From positions 1-5,535 of the forward strand of contig QNBY01000090.1 of the NCBI GenBank assembly GCA_003644275.1: a DNA stretch of 5,535 bases, in the 5' to 3' direction. Under the pieces are notes generated by a model. That model was not told the DNA's origin. It did no database searches and saw nothing but the letters and a program-made list of their open reading frames with translations. The number at the start of each line of letters is the position of its first letter. Within the stretch, counting starts at the first letter, position 1. Below are positions 5,273 to 5,535 of the stretch, one piece after another. A program made the translations under genes and the position numbers. The DNA is from Planctomycetota bacterium (GTDB taxonomy: Bacteria > Planctomycetota > B143-G9).

Positions 5273-5535
5273 ATGACCGCCTCCGTCTTCATGTTCCCCG
5301 GGCAGGGCGCGCAGTTCGTGCCCATGGGCAAGGACCTCTACGACGAGTTCCCCGTCTGCCGCCCCTTCTTCGAGACCGCCGAGGCCGTCACCGGCCTGCC
5401 CCTCGCCGAGCTCTGCTTCTCCGGCCCAGAGGACGTCCTCTCCAGGACGGACGTCTCCCAGCCCGCCCTGCTCACCGCCTCCGCCGCCGCCCTCGCGGCC
5501 GCGCGCGAGGCGGGCCTCCCCGACCCCGACTACGC
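5273..5535 (+). CDS. fabD: Malonyl-CoA:ACP transacylase, N-terminal fragment (runs off the right edge)
   Basis: The visible 87 residues begin with the FabD signature FMFPGQGAQFVPMGKDLY (6-23), where Q11 of GQGAQ contributes to the oxyanion site. They continue with SGPEDVLSRTDVSQPALLTAS (50-70), also typical of the family. The enzyme moves malonyl from CoA to acyl carrier protein for chain initiation and elongation. The catalytic Ser (GHSLG) and His lie beyond the window. The start ATG 5273 follows the fabH stop by 7 bases, and GAGGTG (5264-5269), overlapping that stop codon, serves as the ribosome site. The frame is intact to the edge. Confidence 0.94.
   Translation, partial: MTASVFMFPGQGAQFVPMGKDLYDEFPVCRPFFETAEAVTGLPLAELCFSGPEDVLSRTDVSQPALLTASAAALAAAREAGLPDPDY

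Noticed and set aside
2548..5331. Long minus-strand open frame (927 codons)
   Set aside because: It lies opposite rpmF, plsX, fabH and part of pta, all clear genes. It is in codon register with three of them and is explained by their codon bias. Its translation is low-complexity and has no recognisable domain.

Overview
This is a GC-rich bacterial window (about two-thirds G+C by eye) that is almost entirely coding. It holds one partial gene at each end and seven complete genes. All are on the + strand except the left-edge fragment. There is no RNA gene, mobile element or CRISPR array, and no gene-free stretch longer than about 105 bases. Third codon positions are mostly C, yet Ile is often written ATA (9 of 17 Ile codons in pta). 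That argues against typical high-GC Actinobacteria or Proteobacteria. The pta-rpmF-plsX-fabH-fabD order together with the ATA use would fit an anaerobic lineage such as Synergistota, but this is a low-confidence inference.

Left part (1-1917): a minus-strand gene starting with a zinc ribbon diverges from a + strand signalling cluster. The cluster is a small polytopic membrane protein (174-728), a minimal membrane-anchored histidine kinase overlapping it by 34 bases (695-1492), and a stand-alone receiver-domain protein (1561-1917). The receiver gene has its own good sigma-70-type promoter, whose -35 box contains the kinase stop codon. The two divergent genes at the left edge both have a -10-like hexamer exactly 6 bases before their ATG, which suggests leaderless mRNAs.

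Right part (1942-5535): a lipid-precursor operon starts from a promoter at 1942-1969 whose -35 box overlaps a short inverted repeat. Its order is phosphotransacetylase (pta), ribosomal protein L32 (rpmF), phosphate acyltransferase (plsX), ketoacyl-ACP synthase III (fabH) and the beginning of malonyl-CoA:ACP transacylase (fabD). Gaps after pta are 25, 3, 3 and 7 bases. Pta links acetyl-CoA to acetyl-phosphate. FabH uses an acyl-CoA primer and malonyl-ACP to start fatty acid chains, FabD supplies malonyl-ACP, and PlsX turns finished acyl-ACP into acyl-phosphate for phospholipid synthesis. L32 ties the cluster to ribosome production and growth. The FapR and DUF177/YceD genes that often accompany this cluster in other bacteria are not present here.

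The points most worth a second look are the split membrane-sensor/kinase/receiver module with no DNA-binding output, the paired leaderless promoters, the atypical Pta loop and FabH pocket residue, and the operator-like repeat in the operon promoter.
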